From positions 48,920,381-48,984,380 of the forward strand of contig NC_087065.1 of the NCBI RefSeq assembly GCF_963678635.1: 64,000 nt of DNA. Reading direction: 5' to 3'. The position numbers and the translations under genes were made by a program. This document shows positions 21,375 to 33,099 of the stretch, piece by piece (the first letter of the stretch is position 1; every line of letters begins with the position of its first letter). The notes under the pieces are model-generated. The model worked only from the letters and a program-made list of their open reading frames with translations. It was not told the origin of the DNA and made no database searches. Source of the stretch: Symsagittifera roscoffensis. Lineage: Eukaryota > Xenacoelomorpha > Acoela > Convolutidae.

Positions 21375-21795
21375 ACAACTCTCCCTACAAGGTATGAAAT
21401 TGGAAACTGTCAAAAAAAATGATTTATATGCTTCTCATGATCAATGAGCCATCTGAATTTGTCAACAAAAAGGACAGATTTCTCTTTGGAAACTGGTATG
21501 AACCTTACTGAACCTGGACAGTGTCCTGCAGGAATAAGAGTGACAGTTAGGATATGAGTCTCCTGTTGAAACAACCAAATTTATCCCACTAACTGAAAAC
21601 TGTGGTAATTTAAATGGAGTTTAATGAACATAAAGCCGCAATGCACTCAACACAGCCGCCGAAACTTTTATGAAAAACATTCGACCGTGTGAGCTTTAGG
21701 AACGTCTGAATGAAAATAAACAGTAGTTTTGAACTTCTCACCATTAATATGATCAATTGAAACCCCAGGAAAATCTGATATTGGACCGGCAACTT
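21375..21795 (-). pseudogene. Artemis/SNM1-like metallo-beta-lactamase nuclease fragment
   Basis: A polypyrimidine tract ending in CAG (21,796 on the minus strand) leads into a frame reading ISDFPGVSIDHINGEKF then TTVYFHSDVPKAHT. This matches the N-terminus of Artemis-type beta-CASP nucleases, where the HxHxDH metal site should follow. Here that site is not preserved. After stops, another frame gives ILTVTLIPAGHCPGSVRF, containing the characteristic AGHCPGS motif, followed by a degraded TGDFR position (VDKFR). These enzymes open hairpins and trim DNA ends. This copy is clearly inactive. It sits directly upstream of the polymerase relic on the same strand, so common mobilisation is possible but unproven. 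Confidence 0.6.
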
Positions 21796-21839
21796 CTGAC
21801 AGTAGAAAAAAAGTAAGGTAAACGGTGACATATTAAAGT

Positions 21840-22370
21840 GAAGGTTGAGAATACATTTCTGTTTTTTTATAGATAAGATAAGACCGCCACATTTCGATCA
21901 TCACGAGCCCGTTTTGAGAGTAAACAATTATCCTAAATTTCATTATAGTCAAATAGATTTAGTCATTTGGGCGCAGAATTAACGACACGCGCAGATTCCA
22001 AAAACAATATCAATCAGGTTTAATTGGAGAAACTTTCTCAAATCGGAAAAAAATGCTTGGAAAATTTAATTGCACTGGATACTACTACAGCAATTCACAG
22101 CATCAAATCTTTGCACAATTGTCATAAAATTGAGGAGTGCAAATGATATGGTCATCTTTTAAGAAAAAGGACAGGAAGAAATTTGATTGAGGCACTTATA
22201 AAAGTTTGGCACGAAAATAGTACTCACCTATAACTACAGTCTTAATTCCTTAGCGAGAGAATGAGATAGTTCCTGAGAAGGAAAAAAACATATCCTGAGA
22301 AGAAACAGTGGAAGATTCCTTAAAGAGAAGAGATAATGAGACATGTCCTGTGAACAAATACTGGAAGAAA
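21840..22370. other. No recognisable gene
   Basis: AT-rich. No domain or clear repeat seen. Confidence 0.4.
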
Positions 22371-23165
22371 AAAATAGGTAAAATGACTGACTGACTGATA
22401 CATGGCTCTACTATTGTAGAAGAAAGACTGATATTTGCACAAAAAAACAGTTATTTAAAAAATTGGTAAAAAAAACTTAGTAAAATTAGTTTGGGATTCT
22501 GAGATTTTGAACCTAAAAGAAAACAGTAAGAGGACGAGCGCCAAAACAAAGGAAGAGGTAGATGGCTGAGTGACTGATAGATGATTCTATTGAGGTAGAG
22601 GAGAGCTGACTGGTATTTGCACAAAAAAGAACAACTTTTTTCAAACAAACTTGTCATAATGAAAAGAATTTAGTCACTATAATTTGAGATTCTGAGATTT
22701 TAAATCTTAGATGACTGATAGATGACTGTACTGATAGATGACTGAAGTGATAGATCAGTGTATTTTATTGGTAGAGGACTGCACTGATAGATGACTCTAG
22801 TGACAGATGCCTGACCTAACTGATAGATGACTGAACTGATAGATGACTGTACAGATAGACGATTGTTCTGATAGTTGACTGAACTGATGGATGACTGAAG
22901 TGATAGATGACTGTACAGATAGATAACTGTTCTGATAGATGACTGAACTGATAGACGACCGTACTGATATAAAGGAGTTGTCTGACATTTGCATCAAAAA
23001 AATTTTCTAACAATAATATTTTTATTTGGAGATTTTAAAATTTTGAACCTTAGATGCCTGATAGATGACTGTACTGATAAATGATTTTTCTGATAATTGA
23101 CCGTTCTGATAGATGAATCAAATGAGTTCGAAGAGTCGACTGACATTTGCACTAAAAACAGTTTT
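22370..23165. repeat. Compound satellite with TGATAGATGACTG units
   Basis: The short unit TGATAGATGACTGTAC (about 16 bp, variable) is repeated about 20 times, most densely at 22,705-22,975. It alternates with a longer block containing ATTTGCACAAAAAA and GAGATTCTGAGATTTT, seen near 22,433, 22,613, 22,985 and 23,145. This is a two-level tandem structure. Confidence 0.85.
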
Positions 23166-23177
23166 CTAGTAAACTAG

Positions 23178-23675
23178 TCATAAAATAATTTGAAGCTTTG
23201 ACGGGAGATGAACATCAGGTTGCTGAGGACACGCGACCGACATAGGGATGCTGTATGCCGCTGGTTCTTCAGCCACGATCTCGGCCTCGTGTTCGGCTGG
23301 CAGAGTTCCAACTGACGGCGCCGAACTCAATGGCGCTGTTCTTCCGTGCCCACGCCCGCGCCCGCTCGCCCAGTATTCTGCCGTGTCGGAGTCGTTGGAG
23401 TCAGATATGCCGATGAAATTCAATGGCCTTGCACCTCACCGACCGCGCACGATGGCTATAACATGTGTGGCACTAATATCATCTCCGTCGTTGTCGTCCA
23501 ATATGTGCATGTCCTCAACCGTTCGTTTTTCTGCCGGCTCCTCATCCGTATCCCAGCCGACCAGGAATGGCGAGACGATCTCAGCTTTTACTTGTTCGTC
23601 CATGCAGTCATCCAACGTCTCCGGGACATACAATTCGTCGTAACTGATATCATCATCAGAGAAACTTTCAAACAA
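23178..23675 (-). CDS. Unidentified acidic ORF, GC-rich island, one TGA
   Basis: A single frame of about 165 codons interrupted by a TGA at 23,436. The first 79 residues are strongly acidic (FESFSDDDISYDELY, LDDNDGDDISATHV). The second part is Ala/Glu/Pro-rich. The TGA lies inside CGGTGAGG, which could be a GT splice donor, so the first part may be an exon. The acidic N-terminus recalls piggyBac-type transposases, but no catalytic domain is visible, so I do not assign it. GC content is far above the surroundings. The opposite-strand open frame is treated as a shadow. Confidence 0.35.
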
Positions 23676-23829
23676 AGGTAAAATATGACTGCTTTGGAGG
23701 AAGGGGGATGGATTTTTTTGTGGTTTTTAATTGAAAGCTTAAACTAATGGTCATAGGTGGAATGGAGGTTTTTTTTTCACATGGCAACAGTCTTAGTTAG
23801 TTTAACAATTACAAGGTTAAAAGCAATAG

Positions 23830-24302
23830 TTATCGGTTTTTGAAAACTTTAAAAAGAGACACTTTGGCTTCCTCCTCCCATCCGCAACCTTTCTCCAATG
23901 CGTAACCAACGCGCAACATTCCTCTCGTGAATCTGGAAGAACTTCTTCTCCTCTCTTCACAACAGATAGGGCAAAATTCATTGTATTCTTTTTCGCAAAC
24001 AATTTCGTTTAAAGAGCAAGCTGATATCATGTTTTCAGAAATTCAGTAATTCTTTCAGTTACTGAGACTGCATGAAAAAAGTTAAGATTACAAACTTCAA
24101 TTGATAGGAAATATAGTTTTGACGAAAAAAATTCAACGCGATCGTTTGAAATTCGATTCGTTTTTACTTTTGGTATCAGTTTTTGACTGACATTGGGCAA
24201 AAATGACTGATTTGGATTGATAATGCGGCGGGCAATACTCCCACTGCCAATACTCCATGACCCATGATGGTGTTGGAATAGACTGTCCACCTTTTTTTTC
24301 AA
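23830..24302 (-). other. Weak coding-like segment, unidentified
   Basis: Two minus-strand frames. One contains EKEYNEFCPICCEERRR with a Cys-x2-Cys pair. No family is recognised. It lies among other exon-like pieces on the same strand and could be an exon. Confidence 0.2.
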
Positions 24303-24479
24303 CTGCCTATTTTCCGTACTTGCTGGCTAAAAACACAAAATTATCAGCAAATTTTCAGTATATGAGTTAAACTGAGTATCTTCATTTTATGGGTTGAAAG
24401 GACTTTTTCAGTATACGGGATGACGAACCTCAGTTTTTGGGTTGAATTGAGATTTCAGTATATGGGATTAGGCCGGATT

Positions 24480-24840
24480 GCAATTTTCGGCATACGGAAT
24501 TGATTACTTCATTATTTGGGAGGAAATTCGGCCAGAGGGGGAAATTCACTGAAATCCACATACAGATGTACCAGAAAAAGCCTAATGAAATGTTATTTTT
24601 GCACAGTCTGCGATAACAGCAGTGAGCTTGACTCCTTCGTCGGTACTTCTGTCTTTTCCGACTTCTTTTCATGTAGGTGTCCCAACGATCATGTATGTGT
24701 CCCAACGAAACATCCTTGAGTGCTTTTGGAACAAACACTCTCTTGGCGACCGGCAGGGATGCATCAGCATCAAAAACTTTCCAGAACCTTGGTGGCATTG
24801 ATCGGGACATGGTCTGAACATCAGATTTTATGTGTTCCTA
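24480..24840 (-). other. Candidate exon, unidentified basic protein
   Basis: The frame from 24,810 reads RFWKVFDADASLPVAKR, then DRWDTYMKRSRKRQKYRRR. The basic stretch and coding-like composition suggest an exon. A 17-bp near-duplication (TTGGGACAC, ATGATCGTTGGG) is inside it. No domain is recognised. Confidence 0.3.
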
Positions 24841-25245
24841 AGTTTGATCACAGATATCGAGGTTAAAGTCATTTGAAATTTGGACCACTCGGTAACTAAA
24901 TGGAGTCTAATTACTTATAAACTGATTAATTTTTGCTTTAAACTGTACCATCTAGCTATCACCAGCTCAAGGTATTCCTTCAAGTTGTCATCAATGAAAT
25001 TGTCCCATATGTTCGGCTGTCAAACATCTGCCCCGTTATTTGGTTTTGAAACCCTTGATGGATTTAGCCGATGGAACTAACAAGACTGCTTGTTGACTAA
25101 CAAACCAGTCTAACAGGATCCATTTGACAAAACAGGCACGCACTGTATTAGAATTGAGGCTGGCATGATCTAACAAACTACAAAAAAATTTGAACGAAAA
25201 TAAATTCTAACGACGATGAGCTAAATTAGGTTCAGATGCTTACTT

Positions 25246-25381
25246 GCGAAAGTCCCTCTCTCAGTTCGCCATTTTCAATTGGAGGAAACATTTCAATCTG
25301 ACTGGCACTCGTGCTACAGGAGCTGCTTGAAACCACAGCAAGATTCTGCCGCTTTTCCTGAGAGCTTCTTGTTTCCTTCTT
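25246..25381 (-). other. Candidate exon with good splice signals
   Basis: On the minus strand the sequence has a T-rich tract ending in TTAAG, then a Ser-rich open frame (ETRSSQEKRQNLAVVSSSS, FPPIENGELREGLSQ), then the donor GTAAGC. No domain is recognised. It may belong with neighbouring exon-like pieces on this strand. Confidence 0.4.
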
Positions 25382-25749
25382 AACAGAAAAAATTGTTAAT
25401 CTGTCTTCATATCCTCGTCAACCAGATGAAGTGACGAAATTTAGTCTAGTATAGGAAGTGACGAAATGATTTCTCGTAGAAGAGGAAGTGGATCTGGTTT
25501 CAGACACGGTCTATTCGGTACCTCGGGAAGTGGTTTCATCCTAATTGGCGCACCTGGAGCACCGATGAGCAACTGGCCGGTGACTTCCGAGGTACTTCAT
25601 TGTCAGTATTTGTCTCTTCTGGATTAGTACCCTTGAAGATTTCGTCGTCATTCATCGAGTTGAAGGTTCAAAACAGTCGTGTGGGTTTAATTGCTCATTA
25701 GCGGTTGGACAATTATACTTTAAAATTTAACGAAAAAAATACGGCGTTT

Positions 25750-26060
25750 TTGTCACCTACAATTGAAATGGTTAATACGGGTTCCTCCTCCGGCTCCTTT
25801 TTGCACACATTCGTCATTGGTTCCTGCTCGACATCGTTTGGTTCCTGCATGCACCAGGTCGGGGCATCCGATTCGATTGGTTCCTGCTTGCTTGGAGTTT
25901 GTCGCATTGTGGTCTTTTCTGCACGGCTCGTGTTCGTTCCATGTCGTCTTGTTCATCATTTTTCTGGTATTGACCGTCTTTCTGCCGGTTCCGAACGCAT
26001 TTTTTATGGTAGCCCGTCTTATTGACTGCCTCGTCGTCGTTGAAGTGATACTGTCCAATT
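25750..26060. repeat. Short repeats of GGTTCCTGC within a GC-richer patch
   Basis: The word GGTTCCTGC (or close variants) occurs about four times at 25,780-25,895. Both strands are open across it for that reason. No protein domain was recognised. Confidence 0.5.
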
Positions 26061-26224
26061 GCTCGGACGGACATGAACTTGATTAATTGACTGAATGCTA
26101 TAACAGTTTGTTTACGAGTAAGAAAAATGAGTTTTCTTTGTAACTAACAAATATCGATGGTTTTGTACTTTATTCGAAAAGCATACATCTTCAATCACTA
26201 TGACTATCCCCAAATTCATCCTTG

Positions 26225-26536
26225 CATTTCAAATTGCTTTGCTCTGCTTCGCTTTGAATGGTGATTGGCACTCCTCATAGGTGTCCTGCACAAATCATAA
26301 TTTTTCCTAGTAGGAGAAAGCAGTTTTCGTTTGAGCCCAGATCCTCGATTGGCTGTTTCCCACTCCCAGCATGCAGGCGATATCACTTGCTCTGAAGTTC
26401 TGTAGCAGTCGCTGAAACCCTCAGTGCCATAGAACGTGCAAGTCAACTTCTCCACTCTTGTTTCCCTCCTCTCGCATCGCTTTTCAGCAAAATGGCGGAC
26501 CGTATTGTTTTTTAACGAAAATTGTAGGTTGTGTTC
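26225..26536 (-). other. Candidate exon, unidentified Cys/Arg-rich
   Basis: On the minus strand a strong acceptor (TTTTATTTTCTTTTCAG) ends at 26,537. It is followed by about 100 open codons with EKLTCTFYGTEGFSDCYRT, SPACWEWETANRG and a basic tail. The family is not recognised. The reading ends at a stop near 26,219. Confidence 0.35.
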
Positions 26537-26549
26537 TGAAAAGAAAATA

Positions 26550-29500
26550 AAAACAAAATCTGTCAAGAAATGTTAGTGGAAATGGCAAAAAACAGTCAAT
26601 TCCCGATCTGATAAAAAACTGAAAGCTCTGCGGAAATGCAGAACAATAATTCGAATCAAGGATCAAATCTTGGAACGTTGCCCCATCAAAATTGTGAATA
26701 TACCTCTTTAGGATGTGATATTGGTACCTCAATTGTAAAAATTGTGAAATGGATTGTGAAATGCGAGCCTTAAACTTCATTATGAATTGAGTTTTTACAT
26801 TTAGAAGAATGTCTTTTGGGCAAAAATTTTGATGTACGTTTACTTCGTTAGGTCTTAAAAATAGGTTAGATTGGCAAAGATTTGATCCACCGAACCATAG
26901 CTTCTCAATCTCATTTGTTGCCACTAGATTAACAGACCCGTCAATAGATTTGGATTAAAGCAATTAAACTGAAAGTAAAGCACAAATGAAAGGGGTCTTC
27001 CGCCAAAGAACTGCCGCTGGAAGATCAATGAGACGAAAAACCTCGATGTCATCATCTAATGAGATGCTTATAAGGCCCAAATAAATTCTCCATTACACTA
27101 ATTGTCCGAACGCTCGGGGAAACTGCCGCATTTTAGGTGTTTATTTTTGTTTCCTCAATTATCCTTGATTACTTTCCTTATTCTTCCTTTGCAAAAAAAT
27201 TACAATTGTTTATCTGATATGCAAAACCAGCCATTCTATTACACCATCTTGAAATTTTCAGAAAACTGTATGCAAAAATTGACACCAGAAGTAAAAATTT
27301 TAAGGATAAACATCGATAACTTGATTTTTCACTCGGAGCCATTCATCTCTGATTGACCGGTAATGATATAGAAATCACATCGAAAATAAATCAAACCAGA
27401 TCTGAACATAATTTTAAAATTATTTAGAAATGACGTCGAAAATTATATTGGATTATTCGCCGTATAATCTCTACCCCTAATTGATCTTCATTAGTGCCCT
27501 CTTTTGGTCCTCTTGTATCATTTACTACTTATAAAGAACATAAATTAGGAGCTTCATTTAAAATATCCCCATATGTAGATCCCCATATGTATTGATTATC
27601 ATCATTATTTGCGATTTTGCAGAATTGCCACGAAACTATTGTCAGTATTTGGGATTTTGCAGAACTGCATTGAGCTAAGGTCAGTATTAGGGAATATGCA
27701 GATTTAGGAATTTTGTTAGCTTTAGCTTTTAGGTTGTCAGTCAGTGTAATGAGACTTTCTCATTGAGTAAAACATATTTTTTTTGTAACTGGAACAAAGC
27801 GATGAGTTTCCGACATCGATTTGAACTGCAACAAACTAGTGTCAGTATTCGGAATTTTGCAAAACTTCAACGAAATATTTCAGTAACTGGGATGGGCGAT
27901 AATTGGATTAATCAAACTCAGAAACGATCAGATGATTTGTTATTCGATTTTTGAAACAAACTGTCACCATATGAGGTTTGAACTGAAACGATCTTGTGAT
28001 TTGTGATTTGGACCTTGGAAAAAATTGTCTGTCTTTCCGAGGGGAAAGATAATTTGTGGATGATTCATTAAGAAATCTCGCTGTTTATTTTGTGTGCCAA
28101 TAATTGGGAAACCAGCATTATAAACATGAAATTCTTTGAACTTTAAACTTTTTTTAAACTTTAAGATTTTTAAATTTCATTTCACTTTACACAGTATTTT
28201 TCAAGATGAATTTTTTTATTTGTTTTTGAGTGAGCAAAAATATTGGATCCGATAACAGAAAACAAACAACATCCTTTCATGTTTTCCAATTTGCGCCCCA
28301 CCCTCTGATCTCTGTAACTAATCACTTAGGTAAGTTACTAGGCAGTTAAGCTGCGTAGTTAGTGTTATTGATCTCTCCGATTAACTCCTTTAACCTTTTG
28401 ATAAGCGTGAATTCAAACATTTGAAAATCAAATAATCAGCAATAAAAAACACTCAAGAAACAAAAATTGACTTTTTTAATTGCCGGCTTTAAAAAGTATA
28501 GAAACAATTAATGACTATAATTGGCTCTGAAGTCTATCCGCTGACTATGAAACTTAACCCAACTTTGACCAATTTAGGTTAAGTTTTGGATATCACAATA
28601 TATTTTATACACACTTAGCTTTCCGATTGTCAATCACGGGAAAATGTGGATAAGTTGAAAAACATGTTCTTCATTTATTCATCACTGTAACTCTTTCGAA
28701 TATGACGGTCTATCGTGTTTGAAAAACTTTCGAGTTTAAAAATCCTTTAACTGGGAATTTTGAATTCAGGTCACTGAATATCATTTTGATCAAAGCCGAA
28801 TCCGTTGATTCCAATCCGAAATACAAACCGATACACGTATCGGCACAGGACTCAACGTAAAAATCGAAAAACAAACCGACATACGAAAGGACACACCAAC
28901 CGACGTACGAATCGCCACAAACCGATTTTTTACACTTCGATGACCGAGAAAACTATAGCGCAACAATTGTAGAATTGGTATTCAATAGCATCAGATGATG
29001 ATCTTAAGATTGTAGACGCCAAAATAATTGACGAAACAGCAGGAAAAGAATTGGCAAACAAACATTGAACAATGCAAAGAATAGTTTCAGAAAAGGTTGA
29101 TGAAACTACATTGCAATTTGACGATCTTGTACGAAAAATGGCAATACCACAGCAACGCTGTGATTCAATTGCAGTAGCAGCAAGAATTTTGCAGATGTTA
29201 ATTGTACGGGTTTGAAGGAAATACCGTAGTACGAAAAAAAGGAAGAGCCTGTTCAAGTTACTTTTTTCAGAAACAATGCTACCCGATTGGGCACCTTCTA
29301 ATGATAAAAACCATCAGAACAGATCGGCACCCTCAGAACAATTGGGAACCTCGTCAGCTATAGGATCATCAGAAACCCCGACATCAACAGCATCAGCAAC
29401 GTCACAATAATAAACTCTTCCAGCACACTCAGACCCAACAACAAGAAAGGCAACCGCATCCTTATACAGGCACCATCTTAATCAATTTTTGAAGCATGTG

Positions 29501-30400
29501 ATTTTTTGCAACACTATTCGGCAGAGAGCACTAGCGATACTACAACAGTGGCGCACTCCAAAAGGATCCGAAAGATTTTGAAGCCAAGTTCTGTTTTATG
29601 TTCGATGCCATAGAAATAGCCTCCAGGGACTTGTGCACGTGGCTGAAAAGGACTCGTAGAGAAAAAAACGCGGTAAGGTGGTCGCAAAAAAAAGTAGTTT
29701 TTTGTTTTCAATCTCTGCTATGGCTACTTTTTTTTAGGAAACGGGGATCTTCTGAAGAGTTCAATTACGACTTAGCTGAGGCGACACAAACTGGAAATTG
29801 TGATAACCTTATCGACACTATTTAATCTTGACTTAATCTTACAGGCTTCAAGTCATTCGTTCCTTCTCTAAAACACGTTCTTTAAGCAACCGTCGAAAAA
29901 CTGGCTCTTTTTACGAGTTTCTGTAAGCCCGAGAAATTAACTTCTGGATCTGGAAGGACCTAGTTTCTTTTGCTGAAAACCACAGAGCTTCAACGATTAC
30001 GCAGGGATACCTGGTGAGACAGTTGTTAGATTTGGGGTGTGGAGGTTATCAGGCTCGCGTTCAGGCTCCTCGATGTCGACATGAGTGTACAGTGTTTTTC
30101 GTTTCGCTGTTAAGTCGATTTGTTTTAGAACTTTTATATACTTTTTTAATTATCTCTCGAGATTATTGTTTTCCTCATCGCTTATATAGATTGGTTACAG
30201 ATTGCTCACTTTATTTGCTCTATCACTAACTTAGGCAGTTGGCTTACGCAGTACTAGTTTCAATAAAAATCGCCGGCGCAGTTTTGAGCTATTCAATTGC
30301 GGAATACATCTGCGTACGGACAGAAACTAGTTCGGAATTCAAAAGCATATGGTTAACCATTGTAATCAACAACCAAGGCTTACAACACTGAGAAGTCAAT
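26550..30400. other. AT-rich region, weak coding traces only
   Basis: The degenerate motif CAGTATTTGGGATTTTGC recurs near 27,637 and in diverged form near 27,680 and 27,840, and is related to words at 24.36-24.46 kb. On the plus strand at 29,270-29,825 there are short open pieces (LPDWAPSNDKNHQN; IASRDLCTWLKRTRREKN) with a possible 65-bp GT-AG intron at 29,674-29,738. No family is recognised. Confidence 0.3.
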
Positions 30401-30774
30401 TTAGGAAAGTGCCCCTTTGATCAATTTTCTCAGCATTTGGATTAATGTATTTCTTTTGAGCCAGTTATCGAGAGCGCTAATAATGCGAAATTCCTTAACA
30501 AAATTGAAATCTGCTCAACTTCAGATCGCATCTGTCCATGCTTGTTCTCAAGCTATAATCTTATTTTCAATCCCTTTTTTCACTAACCGTGTTTTAATTT
30601 GTTTTTTTCCCCGATTTGTTGGTTTTGAGGCAGAATTAAGGCTGACTTATAGTGTCGATTCACCAATTATGCTTCGGCTCGTTATTGATGTCTCTGAACA
30701 GCAGTCATCTCATACAGTCTCGTAGCTCACCCTGTAACTGTTAAATGCCATTTGAGACTTCCCTCCAATAAATT

Positions 30775-32344
30775 ATGAGCCAGATATTGGAAAAAGAACT
30801 GGACTCAATGCGCTATTTTGTGAAAAGTTGCCTAAAACGTCACTGGTCAGAATCAAAGACATTCAATGCGTTTGTCAGAATGTCATCCGCATTGATTACA
30901 CGATGTGTGGAAACGGGGAAAAGACCTTTGCAAAGAGGCACAAAAAATACCCGATGATTTGCATCCGCACAAAAACTTTGTCATTCAGCGCTTTGAGGAA
31001 AATTTGACCAGACGAGGAGCCAAAAAGCCATAACCTCAATTCACCACTGCCTCGACAGGAGGAAAGAGAAAGCTGGCAAAGTAGGTGAAGTCTCTCGTTT
31101 TGGAATCTGTGTACTGACTGTGAACGCTGCGCTGAGAAGAAAGAAATTGAAGAGACTAGCAGCGTAATAGAAGATCTCAATGAAGATGCATGGAAAAATG
31201 AAGCTGTTGCTCGCTCCAGAGAAAAAAAAACACGGAAGTTAATGAAGTTAAGTCTGTAAGGGTGTTACAAGCCCTCTACCGGAGTCTTGTGTCTGGAAAT
31301 ACCCTCCTAAGCATCTTCAACAAGGATACCATTGAGCTTTTTAGAAATTGCTTGAACAAATGTACAAAATCACCGAGAGCATGAGGTGATTTTAACGGTT
31401 CAGATAACAAGACGTGGGCTGAAATCAACTATCAACTTTCTGTTCTGATCTTTGGTGAACTAGTGACAACCAGCAAACTAAAACTAAACTTATTGCCACA
31501 GCTTGCGGTGAATAAATGTATACAAACTCACAGGGAAAAAATGGGCGAAGCTGTTGAAAAGTCCATTGACCGTGCAAACCAAAATTTTCAAAATAAGACA
31601 GTGAGAGGCGGAGGAGGAGTGCATAACCAAAATCCATCCGTTTTTTGTCATTCTGCAGTTTCATCAAATCTGGCAAATGCACTCGTACTTCTCAAAACAA
31701 TAAGGGGGACATCTTGGGGGGAAATAATCCTTGCCATCGCCTTTACATATATGTCAAAAAATCTGTTTCGAAAAGTTGCCGTCGGTAAAAAGCCTTCATC
31801 TAGTCCGATACTTTCTGATTTGCGATTATATGTGGTGGGTACTTTTGGATGTTTAGCGGCAGCAGTTGTGGGAAAGAAAGCAGAACCGAATCTATCATCA
31901 CAAGCGATGGTGGAAAAATGAATCCATGAAAGAAGAGGTACTGTCGTAACCAGAAACAATGCTCAAAGCAATCATCGGGGACATTCCAGAAGACCTAACT
32001 TACTGGTTTTGCGGAAAGGATTGGTCAAAGGAACGAGGACAATGGATGAATGGTTGCAAAACTGAGTCGCTGGAAACGAGTCAACAACTGATTTGGAATC
32101 TATTTATACTGGGCAGAAACCAAAGGCAAGAGTTGCCAAAAAAATGACATCTGCAGCCATACATGGCGGTAAATTTGTGGGTAGTGCTGTCAAGTTTTTG
32201 AAGCTAGAAAACATAGTTGACTCACTGTACTCTGATTCAGTTATTGATCCGACATCTTACCAACTACATCCGTGGATCATTTTTTCAGCTATTTACGTCA
32301 ATGATAAGCGGCAACTTTTGATGCAGCAAGGTCAACTGGTATGA
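30775..32344 (+). pseudogene. Decayed unidentified coding sequence
   Basis: Successive plus-strand pieces look like protein: KELDSMRYFVKSCLKRHW, EIEETSSVIEDLNEDAWK, LYRSLVSGNTLLSIFNKD, KLNLLPQLAVNKCIQTHRE, and KPKARVAKKMTSAAIHGG. They are separated by stops and frameshifts. No catalytic motif or family is recognised. It may be the relic of a transposon or of a host gene copy. Confidence 0.35.
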
Positions 32345-32866
32345 ATGTAAGGTTGCTATAATCATGGATCCAAGAAAACATAGAACTGAAAATCGTCAGA
32401 GATCCCAAATACTGAACCCCAGGTAACCGCTTCGTGTAGCTGAACAAATTCAGCTCACATAGCACGAAGGTCGAAGGAGTCTGAGAGGTAAGCTCCCTTG
32501 AAAGAAATCATTGACTTAATGGAGGATGCTGATCTCACAACAGCACAACAAAACGCAAGATCACTTTAGACAAATCCAGTGCTAAAACGAAGTTCAAGTA
32601 ACCCACGCTAGTGGTATGCCCTATAGATCCCGTTGGGGGCCAATAACATGGGACGAGGGACGAAACGAAAGCAACTTTAAGCCGAAACCAACGGAACCAA
32701 TTTCGTCTAGAGTCAACGAGGCTACCGCCAACAACAACAACCATAGAAAACGGTATATACGTATTGCGAAGGCATATGGCCATGTCGCCTAGTTTTTGGC
32801 CGCAGGAAACGGTTAGGTACACAATTACATTATGGTAATTTCGGCTAGTTATTAAATAACAGTAGC

Positions 32867-32988
32867 GGATCTTGTTAACTATTTATCCTCTATTGCAATA
32901 CGGTTGCAAAAAATGTATTTCTGAGTACAGAACATGGGGAGATTCATTACACAGTATACCAGAGGGGGGATAATAGTTAACAAGATCT
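32867..32988. repeat. Inverted repeat of about 21 bp, possible very short MITE
   Basis: Left arm GGATCTTGTTAACTATTTA and right arm ATAGTTAACAAGATCT are inverted with one gap. The spacer is about 78 bp. Confidence 0.5.
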
Positions 32989-33034
32989 ATATTTATATAA
33001 GTGGAAAAATTTTCGGGTTCTTGAAAATCAAGAT

Positions 33035-33095
33035 CATTTCGAAGCTAAACTGTGCATTTTGATAGTAGCAAGCTGATTCCGCAACAAGAACGTTG
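33035..33095 (+). repeat. Left-end fragment of a short inverted-repeat element
   Basis: CATTTCGAAGCTAAACTGTG matches the left end of the element at 51,295. Only the end is recognisable. Confidence 0.4.
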
Positions 33096-33099
33096 TTTT

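Noticed and set aside
22700..23120. CRISPR-like array
   Set aside because: The repeats are short, degenerate and directly adjacent without unique spacers, in a eukaryotic genome.
23248..23681. Plus-strand open frames in the GC-rich island
   Set aside because: They mirror the acidic minus-strand frame and have Ser/Cys-rich composition typical of shadows.
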